In this document: positions 35,574-44,908 of the stretch, piece by piece
Layout of the letters: every line of letters starts with the position of its first letter
Position numbering within the stretch: position 1 is the stretch's first letter
Assembly: GCA_019359035.1 (NCBI GenBank)
Contig: JAHHIC010000037.1
Coordinates: 62,001-126,000, forward strand
Reading direction: 5' to 3'
Length of the DNA stretch: 64,000 bases
Source: Scytonematopsis contorta HA4267-MV1
GTDB lineage: Bacteria; Cyanobacteriota; Cyanobacteriia; Cyanobacteriales; Nostocaceae
Made by a program: the position numbers and the translations under genes
The notes under the pieces: generated by a model
Databases searched by the model: none
What the model was told of the DNA's origin: nothing
Seen by the model: the letters and a program-made list of their open reading frames with translations, nothing else

Positions 35574-37937
35574 ATGCAGTGGATTATTACGTCTGAAGAA
35601 CAACCCCCAGAGTGGTTCACTCAAGCAGTTAAACAATATACCCCCACCTCAAGTGGACAACATGCTGCTCAACTTTTGTGGCAACGAGGTATACGAGAAG
35701 AGCCACAACTTACAGCTTTTGTCAACCCAGATATTTATCAAGCAGCAAGTCCGTTTGAATTTGGGGAAGAAATGCATTTGGCTGTACAGAGATTAATACA
35801 AGCTCAGCAAATGAGTGAAAAAATTGCTATTTGGGGAGATTTTGACGCCGATGGTATTACTTCTACAGCAGTTCTTTGGGACGGATTAGGAGAATTTTTT
35901 ATTCAAAATGAGAAATTAATTTACTACATTCCCAATCGCTTAACGGAATCTCACGGACTCAACACCCAAGGAATCGATAGGCTTCATAATCTAGGTGTAA
36001 CGTTAATAGTCACTTGTGATACGGGTAGCACCAATATTGATGAAATAACTTACGCAAAAACACTAAATATAGACGTTATAGTTACAGACCACCATACTCT
36101 ACCAGCAGAACGCCCACCAGTCACTGCAATTATAAATCCCCGTTATTTGCCAGAGACCCATCAATTATACAATCTTTCCGGAGTTGCCGTTGCTTACAAA
36201 CTAGTGGAAGGACTTTACAAAAGTTTATCTGAAAATTTATCTTGTATACCAAAGCAACAAGTAGAAGAATTATTAGATTTGGTTGCTGTAGGTTTAATTG
36301 CCGATTTAGTACAGCTAAGTGGAGACTGTCGCTATCTAGCGCAGTTGGGAATTCAACGAATGCAAGCGGATTTTAAAATTTTTCAACAAACACCAGCCAG
36401 TGCGAGACGGCCAGGGGTTGGGAGATTATTAGAACTATGCCAAAAAAATGGTGACCGTCCAACAGATATTTCCTTCGGTCTAGGACCAAGAATAAACGCG
36501 GTTAGTCGTATACAAGGGGATGCCAGTTTTTGTGTAGAATTGCTTACTAGCCGTAATATTGAACGCTGTAAAGAACTAGCGGAAATTACTGAATTAGCAA
36601 ATAGTCGGCGAAAATCATTACAAAAAGACGTAGCCCAACAAGTAGCGCAACAAATATCTCAAATAGACCTATCAACCACCAGTGTCATAGTACTAGAAGA
36701 CGCACAATGGGCACCAGGCGTTCTAGGATTAGTCGCTGGACAAGTAGCACAGGAAACAGGAAGACCAACAATTCTCCTAAGTAGAGACGCGATTAATCGC
36801 GTCTCTACTGCTTCCCTACTTCCGCAGCTAGCAAGAGGCTCAGCTCGTTCCATAAATTCAGTAGATTTATATCAATTAGTCAAGGAACAAGCACATTTGC
36901 TACATCGATTTGGTGGACATCCCTATGCAGCAGGATTGAGTTTACCAGTAGAAAACATACCTTTATTTAGAGAAGCAATTAACCAAAAATTACGGCGCAC
37001 AATGGGTGGTATAACCCTAACAGCAACAGTTCAAGCTGACATCATAGTAACAGTAGCAGACTTAGGAAAAGAACTGTTTTTAGAATTAAAATTACTAGAA
37101 CCTTGTGGAATGGGTAATCCCGTACCAAAATTATTAATTCAAAATTGTTGGTTTGAAAACACTTGGCATCGCAATCAACAAGATTCGCAAGGCAAAAAAG
37201 TACAATATATAAAAGCTGAATTTGATATTCGTGACGACTCCACAAAAAGCCCATTTCCTGGAGTTTGGTGGGGACATTATAAAGATGAAATACCACCAGG
37301 AAGATGCGACTGCATAGCTGAAATAGACTACAACACATACAAACGACGCTATGAAATTCGCTTAATCGCCATTCGTCCTTCAGCCAACTCACAACTTAAC
37401 ACCCAAAACTCAGCATTAATTTTAGATTGGCGTAATATTAGCAATCAGCAATTCCCAACTCCCCACTCCCCACTCCCCACCCCCCCACTCTTAGTGGAAA
37501 ATTGTCCAACAAATTGGGATGAATTACGTGCATGGTTAAAGCGGTCGCTGATAAACCAGCAACCCCTAGCTTTAGCTTGGTCAAACCCAGAACAAAAATC
37601 ACCCCAAGAAATTTGGCTGACTTTAGTAGGAATTGCAAAATACCTAAGCCGAACAAATAAACCTGTAACACGGGTACAACTTTTAGAAAAACTAAATATT
37701 TCTCACCAAAGTTTACTTTTGGGTTTAAGAGCATTAAAACATTTGGGATTTATATTCACCCGAATCGAAAACGAATTAAAAATGAGTTGGTATTCTGTTC
37801 CTATAGACGAAAATGCAGCAGACACTTCTTTAGAACAATTTTTAGCAGTCATCAGAGAAGAACAATTTCAGCGTCAGTATTTCGCTGAGGTTCCCTTATA
37901 CACAATTAAAGCAATTGCGACTCAAAATATAAATTAG
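35574..37937 (+). CDS. recJ: RecJ single-strand DNA exonuclease with repeat-encoded insertions
   Basis: This is a 787-residue DHH-family 5'-3' exonuclease. Core motifs are WGDFDADGITST (near residue 90) and VTDHHT (near 171), and the DHHA1 part has LARGSARSINSVDLYQLV and FGGHPYAAG. Two stretches come from repeats. The nine residues RDAINRVST (near residue 405) are a 28-bp palindrome just before the DHHA1 motif. The stretch [13 protein letters not shown] (near 626) is a CCCCACT heptamer array. Both keep the frame. A C-terminal extension beyond the usual RecJ core looks like a helical DNA-binding domain. Confidence 0.93.
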   Translation: MQWIITSEEQPPEWFTQAVKQYTPTSSGQHAAQLLWQRGIREEPQLTAFVNPDIYQAASPFEFGEEMHLAVQRLIQAQQMSEKIAIWGDFDADGITSTAVLWDGLGEFFIQNEKLIYYIPNRLTESHGLNTQGIDRLHNLGVTLIVTCDTGSTNIDEITYAKTLNIDVIVTDHHTLPAERPPVTAIINPRYLPETHQLYNLSGVAVAYKLVEGLYKSLSENLSCIPKQQVEELLDLVAVGLIADLVQLSGDCRYLAQLGIQRMQADFKIFQQTPASARRPGVGRLLELCQKNGDRPTDISFGLGPRINAVSRIQGDASFCVELLTSRNIERCKELAEITELANSRRKSLQKDVAQQVAQQISQIDLSTTSVIVLEDAQWAPGVLGLVAGQVAQETGRPTILLSRDAINRVSTASLLPQLARGSARSINSVDLYQLVKEQAHLLHRFGGHPYAAGLSLPVENIPLFREAINQKLRRTMGGITLTATVQADIIVTVADLGKELFLELKLLEPCGMGNPVPKLLIQNCWFENTWHRNQQDSQGKKVQYIKAEFDIRDDSTKSPFPGVWWGHYKDEIPPGRCDCIAEIDYNTYKRRYEIRLIAIRPSANSQLNTQNSALILDWRNISNQQFPTPHSPLPTPPLLVENCPTNWDELRAWLKRSLINQQPLALAWSNPEQKSPQEIWLTLVGIAKYLSRTNKPVTRVQLLEKLNISHQSLLLGLRALKHLGFIFTRIENELKMSWYSVPIDENAADTSLEQFLAVIREEQFQRQYFAEVPLYTIKAIATQNIN
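36781..36808. repeat. 28-bp palindrome inserted in frame in recJ
   Basis: This is a perfect inverted repeat, GTAGAGAC-GCGATTAATCGC-GTCTCTAC. It encodes RDAINRVST, and the same sequence occurs in narB at 56222-56249. Confidence 0.93.
37449..37491. repeat. Heptamer array inside recJ
   Basis: CCCCACT units are read as [11 protein letters not shown] in the RecJ frame. The same units fill spacers elsewhere. Confidence 0.9.
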
Positions 37938-37942
37938 CAAAG

Positions 37943-38110
37943 TAGTGTGAGCATCTTGCTCGCTTCTGCTTTACAAATAGCGAGCTTTTTCAAATAGCGA
38001 GCAAGATGCTCGCACTACGTTTTTTTTCAAATAGCGAGCAAGATGCTCGCACTACGTTTTTTTTCAAATAGCGAGCAAGATGCTCGCACTACGTTTTTTT
38101 TTTCAAATAG
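37943..38110. repeat. 37-bp tandem hairpin array after recJ
   Basis: Units begin at 37991, 38028 and 38065 (37 bp apart), and a truncated unit begins at 38104. Each has GCGAGCA-AGA-TGCTCGC followed by ACTACG and eight or more T, which resembles an intrinsic terminator. An inverted half copy at 37943-37965 faces the array. There are no unique spacers, so this is not CRISPR. Confidence 0.9.
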
Positions 38111-38124
38111 CGAGTTACGACTTC

Positions 38125-38817
38125 CTAATTGCCTGTATAAAATTGCCGCTCACACTTAAAACCTTTTTCTTGCCACATAGCCATATCCACATCTATAAGT
38201 TTTGTCACTTTGTCACATTGTGGCTGAATAATTTGACTGATTATTGCCCAAAGCAAACTACGGATAATATCAAAACAAGTTTTGAAAAAATTCTCACGAT
38301 TGCCGGGAACTCCTTTCTCGGTAACTGTGTCTATATCTACCCAGATACCATGTGCGCCAAAAAGAATTTTACCTATCCACTCAGCCCGTGGTGTATGTGT
38401 TCGTGAAGTAATAATTTTTACCTTGTGCGTTCCTAACTTCTTCAGTAAAGGAATACCGTAGTAAAAATTACCAAAAGTTGAATCAGCACATTTTTCCAAC
38501 CAAACATTTTCTAATTTCGCTGCTTGTTTTTGAAAAATTAATAAAATACAGGGGTCAACTGAACCTGTAGAGATTATAATAGGAATCTGTGGGTATTTTT
38601 TTGACAGTTCAGCTACATAGATTTCCCGACGAATGCTACCCCCAAGAACAAAAAAAGCATCTGTAGGTTTAGAGGATGCAGCGGTAATTGTAATAGCGTT
38701 CACAACCAGCCAAAAAGTAAGTAATAAGCACAGCCCACCTAAACTTTTTCTTAACAATTGTCGTTGTCTTTGAAGGAATCTGGGAAAAAAATTTCTTCTG
38801 TTAACATTTCTTTGCAT
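38125..38817 (-). CDS. YdcF/DUF218 family membrane-anchored protein
   Basis: This is a 230-residue protein. A basic N-terminus precedes one membrane anchor (about residues 28-48). The DUF218 fold follows: AFFVLGGSIRREIYVAELSKKYPQIPIIISTGS, then LEKCADSTFGNFYYGIPLLKKLG and KIITSRTHTPRAEWIGKILFG. Relatives (SanA, ElyC) act in envelope biogenesis. The catalytic role is unknown. It is convergent with recJ, with the terminator-like array between. Confidence 0.8.
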   Translation of the reverse strand: MQRNVNRRNFFPRFLQRQRQLLRKSLGGLCLLLTFWLVVNAITITAASSKPTDAFFVLGGSIRREIYVAELSKKYPQIPIIISTGSVDPCILLIFQKQAAKLENVWLEKCADSTFGNFYYGIPLLKKLGTHKVKIITSRTHTPRAEWIGKILFGAHGIWVDIDTVTEKGVPGNRENFFKTCFDIIRSLLWAIISQIIQPQCDKVTKLIDVDMAMWQEKGFKCERQFYTGN

Positions 38818-39071
38818 AAACCACAGATATTACTTTCATTTTGCTAAATTTAGATAGTGCCTAATAAAGCTAGGCAATGTTATCTTATGGAAATAATCTG
38901 GGGTGTAACCAGGGCATCAAAAAAAAGTGTCATATAATTACCTTAATCTTTTAAAGTCAGTTTACTTGGGTGACCGGATGCATAAAGGATAGCTGAGTAT
39001 AGAAACTTAAGTAGGTCTTAGAAATCTGATTGTTAAACTGTCAAACACAATAATTATTCCCGCTGATATAC
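38818..39071. other. Divergent spacer
   Basis: This spacer separates the divergent YdcF-like and Ctp genes. No repeat or structured element was recognised in it. Confidence 0.35.
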
Positions 39072-40412
39072 ATGAACCAATCTGCAAAAAGTTCGTCACC
39101 GCTGCAAGTGCTATTGATTGGTGGAGCAATTGCCACAACGGCAGCATTGTCTGTTTTCGGTCCGGTTTGGACACGCTCTGTTCGCGCTGCTCTGCAAGAT
39201 AGCCCAAAAGCGATAGTTGACCAAGTATGGCAACTGGTAAATCGAGAGTATGTAGACCCTAGTTTTAATAAAAAGGATTGGCAGACAATCAGGCAAAGCC
39301 TTTTAAATAGAGAATATACGAATCGCGACCAAGCCTATGAAGCAGTTCGTGCAGCTTTAAAGCAGTTGGGAGACCCCTACACTCGGTTTATGGACCCCAA
39401 GCAATACGAAACTTTGACAAGTCAAACTTCTGGTGAGGTTTCTGGTATTGGCATCCGGATGGAACTGAACGAGAAAACCAAGCGTTTAACAGTAATTGAA
39501 GCTCTTGAGAATTCTCCTGCGATACGAGCTGGTGTTAAATCAGGTGACCAAATTTTGGCAATTGATGGTAAATCCACTCAAAACATGAAAGTGGAAGACG
39601 CTTCAAAGCTAATTCGTGGTAAAGCTGGAGTTCCATTGAGTTTACGTTTAGGGCGGGAACAAAAAGAGTTTGAACTCAAGCTCACAAGGGCAACAATTGA
39701 AGTTCCTACCGTACGTTATGCCCTTAAGCAAGAAGGTGGTAAGCGTATTGGCTATATTCGCTTGCGAGAGTTTAGTGCTCATGCTGCCGACCAAATGCGA
39801 CGAGCAATTCGCGATTTGAACGGCAAGCAAGTTGATGGTTATGTATTAGATTTGCGCGATAACCCTGGTGGTTTGCTACAAGCGAGTATTGAAATTGCTC
39901 GTATGTGGATAGATGATGGTCCAATCGTAAAAACAGTAGACCGTGATGGTGGTGGTGAGCAACCCAGAGCAAATCGTTCTGCAATGACAAAACGTCCTTT
40001 GGCAGTTTTGGTTAATGGTAATTCTGCCAGTGCTAGCGAAATCCTCACCGGAGCTTTACAAGACAACAAACGGGCTGTAGTAATTGGTGGTCAAACTTTT
40101 GGTAAAGCTTTAGTCCAGTCGGTACATGAGCTAGGAGATGGTTCCGGTGTAGCTATTACAATTGCTCACTACTACACACCAAAAGGAACTGACATTAACC
40201 ACAAAGGAATCACCCCTGATGTCAAGATTGACCTAACAGACGCCCAAGAACGTCAGTTAGCAAGCAATCCTAATTTAGTGGCTACTCCAAATGACCCTCA
40301 GTACGCACGAGCGCTAACGGCCCTGTCTAACCCGAATATTGCCCAGCCTCGACCAGCTAATACCCAGACTTCTCAAGCAGAAAAACCTGGAGCCATTGAT
40401 TTGAAATTTTAA
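39072..40412 (+). CDS. Carboxyl-terminal processing protease (S41)
   Basis: This is a 446-residue S41 protease. An N-terminal signal/anchor (about residues 10-40) directs it to the lumen or periplasm. A PDZ domain spans about residues 115-200 (SGIGIRMELNEKTKRLTVIEALENSPAIRAGVKSGD). The catalytic core includes NPGGLLQASIEIA, the Ser in NSASASEIL and the Lys in FGKALVQ. It resembles the CtpB/CtpC branch of cyanobacteria more than the D1-processing CtpA, but I cannot fix the type. A Pro/Gln-rich tail ends the protein. Confidence 0.9.
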   Translation: MNQSAKSSSPLQVLLIGGAIATTAALSVFGPVWTRSVRAALQDSPKAIVDQVWQLVNREYVDPSFNKKDWQTIRQSLLNREYTNRDQAYEAVRAALKQLGDPYTRFMDPKQYETLTSQTSGEVSGIGIRMELNEKTKRLTVIEALENSPAIRAGVKSGDQILAIDGKSTQNMKVEDASKLIRGKAGVPLSLRLGREQKEFELKLTRATIEVPTVRYALKQEGGKRIGYIRLREFSAHAADQMRRAIRDLNGKQVDGYVLDLRDNPGGLLQASIEIARMWIDDGPIVKTVDRDGGGEQPRANRSAMTKRPLAVLVNGNSASASEILTGALQDNKRAVVIGGQTFGKALVQSVHELGDGSGVAITIAHYYTPKGTDINHKGITPDVKIDLTDAQERQLASNPNLVATPNDPQYARALTALSNPNIAQPRPANTQTSQAEKPGAIDLKF

Positions 40413-40479
40413 TTTGAAATTTTAATTTGAAATTTTCAAGTTACTATTTGGGATTGGGAATACTGGAAATTAGGTTAAT

Positions 40480-40604
40480 GGGTAATGGGTAATGGGTAAT
40501 GGGTAATGGGTAATGGGTAATGGGAATATTGTTACCATTTCCTACTCTCGTATTCCTAACACCCAATTACCAATTACCAATTACCAATTACCAATTACCA
40601 ATTA
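40480..40604. repeat. GGGTAAT and CCAATTA heptamer arrays
   Basis: Seven GGGTAAT units (about 40480-40527) are followed by six inverted-like CCAATTA units (40562-40604) up to the glycosyltransferase start. A transcript could form a hairpin. Confidence 0.88.
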
Positions 40605-40607
40605 TTT

Positions 40608-41576
40608 ATGATTTCTAATACAGATGAAACAACCACCCCTAACGCCTTTTTCCCAAAGGTGTCGGTGGTTATTCCTATTTATAACGGTGAGTCAGATTTA
40701 CCAGAGTTAATTTCTTGTCTTCAGAGTTTAACTTACCCAGCACAGCAAGTTGAATATTTATTGGTTGACAATAATAGTAGTGATAATACTTTAAGCATCC
40801 TACAAGGAACTGCTAAAAATTCCTCTATCACTATTATCCCCAAAAGTGAAAATAATATTCAAAGTTCCTACGCTGCTCGTAACACTGGTATTCGCGCTGC
40901 AACAAGTGAAATTATTGCTTTTACTGATGCTGACTGTCGTCCTCAATCAGGGTGGCTAGAATCATTGATTGCACCTTTTGTCAAGCCAGAAGTTGTTATC
41001 GTCGCTGGAGAAATTGCAGCATTAGATGGCACAACAATATTAGAAAAATTTGCTGACCGTCAAGAGACATTATCCCAAAAGCACACCCTCGCTCACAAAT
41101 TTTGTCCCTACGGTCAAACTGCGAACTTAGCAATTCGACGAGAAGCTTTTGCAAAAGTGGGTTTATTTCGTCCGTATCTAACTACTGGTGGCGATGCTGA
41201 CATCTGTTGGAGAATTTTGCGTGAAAATATTGGATGTATAGAATTTGCCCCAAATGCTTTAGTAAAGCACCGTCATCGCACAACCCTTGAGGAATTAGAA
41301 AGTCAATGGCGAAGATATGGACGTTCTAATCGCTACTTACATGAATTACATGGTGTGGATTTGATGCCAGATATTAAAATTAATGAATATGGCTACCGTA
41401 TAGCACGTTGGTTATTAAAGGAATTACCAACAGACAGCTTAAGAACTTTCATAGGTAAAGCTACTTTGGTAGACTTATTAAATACGCCCATAGGTCTTTT
41501 TACCGCTAGAGCTCGCGGATTAGGACAAAAGAGTGCGAAGTTGCCAGAAAATGCCAAAACAATAGAATGGCTGTAG
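40608..41576 (+). CDS. Family 2 glycosyltransferase
   Basis: This is a 322-residue GT-A enzyme: VSVVIPIYNGESDLPELISCLQSL (nucleotide-binding start), YLLVDNNSSDNT, AARNTGIRAATSEIIAFTDADCRP (DxD-type metal motif near residue 107) and FRPYLTTGGDADICWRI in the acceptor region. It would add a sugar to an unknown acceptor. There is no membrane segment or polysaccharide cluster around it. Confidence 0.88.
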   Translation: MISNTDETTTPNAFFPKVSVVIPIYNGESDLPELISCLQSLTYPAQQVEYLLVDNNSSDNTLSILQGTAKNSSITIIPKSENNIQSSYAARNTGIRAATSEIIAFTDADCRPQSGWLESLIAPFVKPEVVIVAGEIAALDGTTILEKFADRQETLSQKHTLAHKFCPYGQTANLAIRREAFAKVGLFRPYLTTGGDADICWRILRENIGCIEFAPNALVKHRHRTTLEELESQWRRYGRSNRYLHELHGVDLMPDIKINEYGYRIARWLLKELPTDSLRTFIGKATLVDLLNTPIGLFTARARGLGQKSAKLPENAKTIEWL

Positions 41577-41755
<179 letters not shown>

Positions 41756-41823
41756 AATTAAAAGTAGCTTTTAGTCACCAAATTTCGTTAAATTGGAGAA
41801 AAGAAGGTTCGGGGTAAGTTTAG

Positions 41824-42519
41824 ATGTCAGCACAACTTTTACTGGTTGATGATGAACCGGGATTACGCGAAGCAGTAAAAGATTATTTACAAGAAAGTGG
41901 CTTCAGCATTCAAGTTGCCAGTAACGCTCGTGAGGGCTGGGAATTGATGCAACAGAATACACCCGACTTGGTAATCTCCGATATTATGATGCCTCAGGTG
42001 GATGGCTATCAGTTTCTTAAGCAATTGCGAGATGACCCTCGATTTCAGTCATTACCAGTGATATTTTTGACTGCTAAAGGGATGACTACTGACCGTATTC
42101 AGGGTTATCAAGCAGGGGTCGATGCTTATTTACCCAAACCTTTTGACCCTGATGAGTTGGTAGCAATAGTCGAAAATTTACTTGCAAAACGCAACACAAA
42201 TATACAAGGAGTTACTCTGGAAGGTGAAACTCCTAATATTGCTGAACTCGCTAATCAAATTGCTCAGATTAAGGTTTTGTTAACCCAAAAAAATGCGATC
42301 GCCCAATCTCCACCACCGTTTAAAATCGATTTAACTCCAAGAGAACAAAGTGTTTTAAACTTAGTAGCCCAAGGGTTAATGAATAAAGAAATAGCTCGTC
42401 GCTTAGAAACCAGTGTCCGCAATGTGGAAAAGTATGTTAGCCGTTTGTTCAGCAAAACCGGAACTAACAGCCGCACTGAGCTAGTTCGTTTTGCTCTAGA
42501 ACACGGTCTAGCAAAATAA
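41824..42519 (+). CDS. NarL/LuxR-type response regulator
   Basis: This is a 231-residue two-domain regulator. The receiver has Asp53 as phosphoacceptor (DLVISDIMMPQVDGY), Thr/Lys switch residues in FLTAKG and KPFDPDEL. The output is a LuxR-type helix-turn-helix, LTPREQSVLNLVAQGLMNKEIARRLETSVRNVEKYVSRLFSK (about residues 170-212). It recalls the Ycf29 group but is not assigned to it. No kinase is adjacent; the partner is unknown. Confidence 0.9.
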   Translation: MSAQLLLVDDEPGLREAVKDYLQESGFSIQVASNAREGWELMQQNTPDLVISDIMMPQVDGYQFLKQLRDDPRFQSLPVIFLTAKGMTTDRIQGYQAGVDAYLPKPFDPDELVAIVENLLAKRNTNIQGVTLEGETPNIAELANQIAQIKVLLTQKNAIAQSPPPFKIDLTPREQSVLNLVAQGLMNKEIARRLETSVRNVEKYVSRLFSKTGTNSRTELVRFALEHGLAK

Positions 42520-42572
42520 ACACAAACACAACGAGTTAAAAAAATACTTAATTTACCGTATTTTTAAACTTC

Positions 42573-42591
42573 CCCACCCTGTCTGGGTGGG
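42573..42591 (+). terminator. Hairpin terminator after the response regulator
   Basis: CCCACCC pairs perfectly with GGGTGGG around a five-base loop. The tail is only mildly T-rich. Confidence 0.55.
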
Positions 42592-43019
42592 TATTATTCG
42601 TTAAAAATTGTAGCGATTATAAAGTTTGGGGCTTGATGCGTAGCCTCGAACTTAACTTGGTATGAATTTTGATTGGGGACAAAGGTGGTAGAGTATTACC
42701 CCGGCAAATTTTAAGAGGGACTGAAGTTGAATAATAACCCTGAAACACATATTCTCAACAACTGCAACCCCCCTTAAATAAGGCAAGACTGCATAAGTAG
42801 GCGTCCAATTAATTTATCCGTAGTGCAAAAAATAAGGACTACTGTAGATGCTCCTGGTGCTTTTTTCTGGTGAGCCTGTACTTACAGCTTTAAGGTTAGA
42901 TTACATTGGCAATACCCGAAGTTGGAAAAACAAAAAATGAATAGATACACTCCAAACGATTCACCAACTTACGAAATTCAACTAGCTATTTTTGGATAGA
43001 TGCAAATGACACATTTAAA
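42592..43019. other. Spacer without a recognised gene
   Basis: No protein-like frame, repeat array or clear RNA structure was recognised. Confidence 0.4.
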
Positions 43020-43307
43020 TTAAATATTGTCTGGAGAATTGCGTAAGCGCATCAATTGGCGTCGCATTTGTGGAGACGCTTTTATCTCATCAACTTTGTA
43101 GGCTTTTACTTGCTCTACTTGAGTTTCCAGAAAATCGTCGTTACCAGCGATAAAAGACTCTAGCAAAAATTGTATCAACTGCTCTTTATCACTCATGTCT
43201 CTTAAAAGACCAGCTTCCTCAATAATACGGAACTTGAGACTTATTTCGCACTCGAAAACACTGACTTCAACAGAATTTTTTTGAAGCGGTAATGGTTTAG
43301 AGTTCAT
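43020..43307 (-). CDS. Conserved hypothetical protein
   Basis: This is a 95-residue acidic protein: MNSKPLPLQKNSVEVSVFECEISLKFRIIEEAGLLRDMSDKEQLIQFLLESFI and so on. It has a beta-rich first half and helical second half, with MRRQLMRLRNSPDN at the end. Composition looks like a real cytoplasmic protein, but the family is not recognised. It stands alone in a gene-poor stretch. Confidence 0.6.
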   Translation of the reverse strand: MNSKPLPLQKNSVEVSVFECEISLKFRIIEEAGLLRDMSDKEQLIQFLLESFIAGNDDFLETQVEQVKAYKVDEIKASPQMRRQLMRLRNSPDNI

Positions 43308-44456
43308 AATTTTGACAGTTTCCTCTTTTAGTGCTAATCAGTGTCAGGAACTTTGCTTAAAGCAAAAATCTTTATATTTTTCTATTGCCACGAATGTAAA
43401 ATATCCATCTTCAGTCAATTTAGTCCATTCTGTATTCCACCTCACTCTCCTATGTTGTTCCTGGCGTTAGACTTCTTTTATCTGGCTTTTTGTATGATAA
43501 ACGCCAGTATGAAATTCAACTAGACCATAACTATTATTAAGTTTTTCAGATTCCATACTATGAAGTTTCTGTAAGAAGTCATCGCAGCATTTTAAAGCTT
43601 TTTACATCCTTTTTTTGTTTACGTCAACAACAGTCTGAGATGTTACTTTGTATGCGGTATTTTTACGTACGTAAAAACCCTGGTTTTTTCAATCAAACTC
43701 AAGCTGGGAGTCGTTATGAGTCAATTCAGTAGAATTACTAGATGTTCAATTCCTTCATGGGAAAATTTTTGTTGGTTTTGTGGATAAAATTATCCGATAA
43801 GCAGCGATTCGGTGATGAATAACAATATAGACACAAAGCCAACTAATAAGCGCCTAGTAAGAATAATGAATTTTTACCAAGTTTAAGGTATAGATATAGC
43901 TTGGTAGTCGTATTTCGGCGTTTACTAATAGACTGCTGTGACTTGTTTGTAGTTCCCAAATAAATTAGAACAGTCTAACCTATTATCGTCGCAGAGTAAA
44001 ATTATGCAATTGCCAATGAAAGATAATTAGGGATAAAAAATTGAAACCTGGGCATTGTGGAGCGTATTCTAGTCTGTAAAGTTTTCCTAAGTAGGTACTA
44101 ATAGCCTTTATTTGAAGCCAATGCTCATTTTCAACTTTGATTTTTTTATGATTTTGCCGTCTAAATTGGCGAGGCTCCACTGTTAAATTTTGCCTGAACA
44201 ATAAACATTTTAGTTCTTTCCTCCATATTAAGGCAAGCCTATGGGTTTGATTAGAAATACTTATCAGACCCCTTCAACTATTTTGCACGACGAGGGGATG
44301 GTGAAGTCCTGACTTCATAAGCGTCGCACTTGCTTATGGCTAGGATAGAAACTTCCGTCTTTTGGTTTGTGGTGAGGAAGCATTTAAAAAATTAAATCGA
44401 GTCTACAATATTTTCAGTCTCGTAACCCATAATTCACCCAAATCTGACACTTTTGT
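43308..44456. other. 1.15-kb stretch without a recognised gene
   Basis: Frames here are short and have no familiar motif. A 72-codon minus-strand frame at 43983-44201 lacks convincing features. The only clear structure is the 18-bp palindrome at 43660. The last 100 bp probably hold the ndhM promoter. Confidence 0.45.
43660..43677. promoter_or_regulatory. 18-bp perfect palindrome, possible operator
   Basis: TTTTTACGTACGTAAAAA is a perfect inverted repeat with no loop, in a long region without genes. It could be a protein-binding site, but no adjacent start codon is close enough to name a target. Confidence 0.35.
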
Positions 44457-44804
44457 ATGGATAATCCGACGCTGCTGAAGTCTACAACTCGCCACATACG
44501 TATTTTTGCGGCCGAAATGGATAGTGATGGCGAACTCGTGCCGAGTAACCAGGTTTTAACGTTGGATATCGACCCAGACAACGAATTTGTTTGGAATGAA
44601 GATGTCTTGCTTCTTGTTTATCGTAAATTCGATGAACTTGTAGAAGCTTCCAGTGGTCAGGATTTGACTGACTACAATTTACGTCGTGTTGGTTCTGACT
44701 TGGAACATTTTGTGCGTTCACTCCTGCAAAAAGGTGAAATCAGCTACAACCTCAACGCTCGTGTTGCCAACTATAGTATGGGATTACCACGAGTTGAAGG
44801 CTAA
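44457..44804 (+). CDS. ndhM: NAD(P)H-quinone oxidoreductase subunit M
   Basis: This is a 115-residue subunit of the cyanobacterial NDH-1 complex, which carries cyclic and respiratory electron flow in the thylakoid membrane. The family is clear from [76 protein letters not shown] and the end [10 protein letters not shown]. It is complete. Confidence 0.96.
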   Translation: MDNPTLLKSTTRHIRIFAAEMDSDGELVPSNQVLTLDIDPDNEFVWNEDVLLLVYRKFDELVEASSGQDLTDYNLRRVGSDLEHFVRSLLQKGEISYNLNARVANYSMGLPRVEG

Positions 44805-44807
44805 TGG

Positions 44808-44905
44808 TTAACGGTTGACGGTTGACGGTTGATGGTTGACGGTTATTAGTCAGCAGTCAGCAGCCAGCAGTCAACAGTTATCAGTCAACAGTCAACATTC
44901 ATCAG
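44808..44905. repeat. Opposed heptamer arrays after ndhM
   Basis: GGTTGAC units are followed by inverted GTCAGCA/GTCAACA units, forming a potential hairpin. Confidence 0.82.
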
Positions 44906-44908
44906 TTA

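Noticed and set aside
37943-38110. Possible CRISPR array
   Set aside because: The 37-bp units are directly joined and have no unique spacers, and no cas genes are near. The Cas4-like cysteine pattern at 33970 is also explained by RecB-type nucleases.
43983-44201. 72-codon minus-strand frame
   Set aside because: It has a plausible length, but no motif, ribosome site or neighbour supports it.
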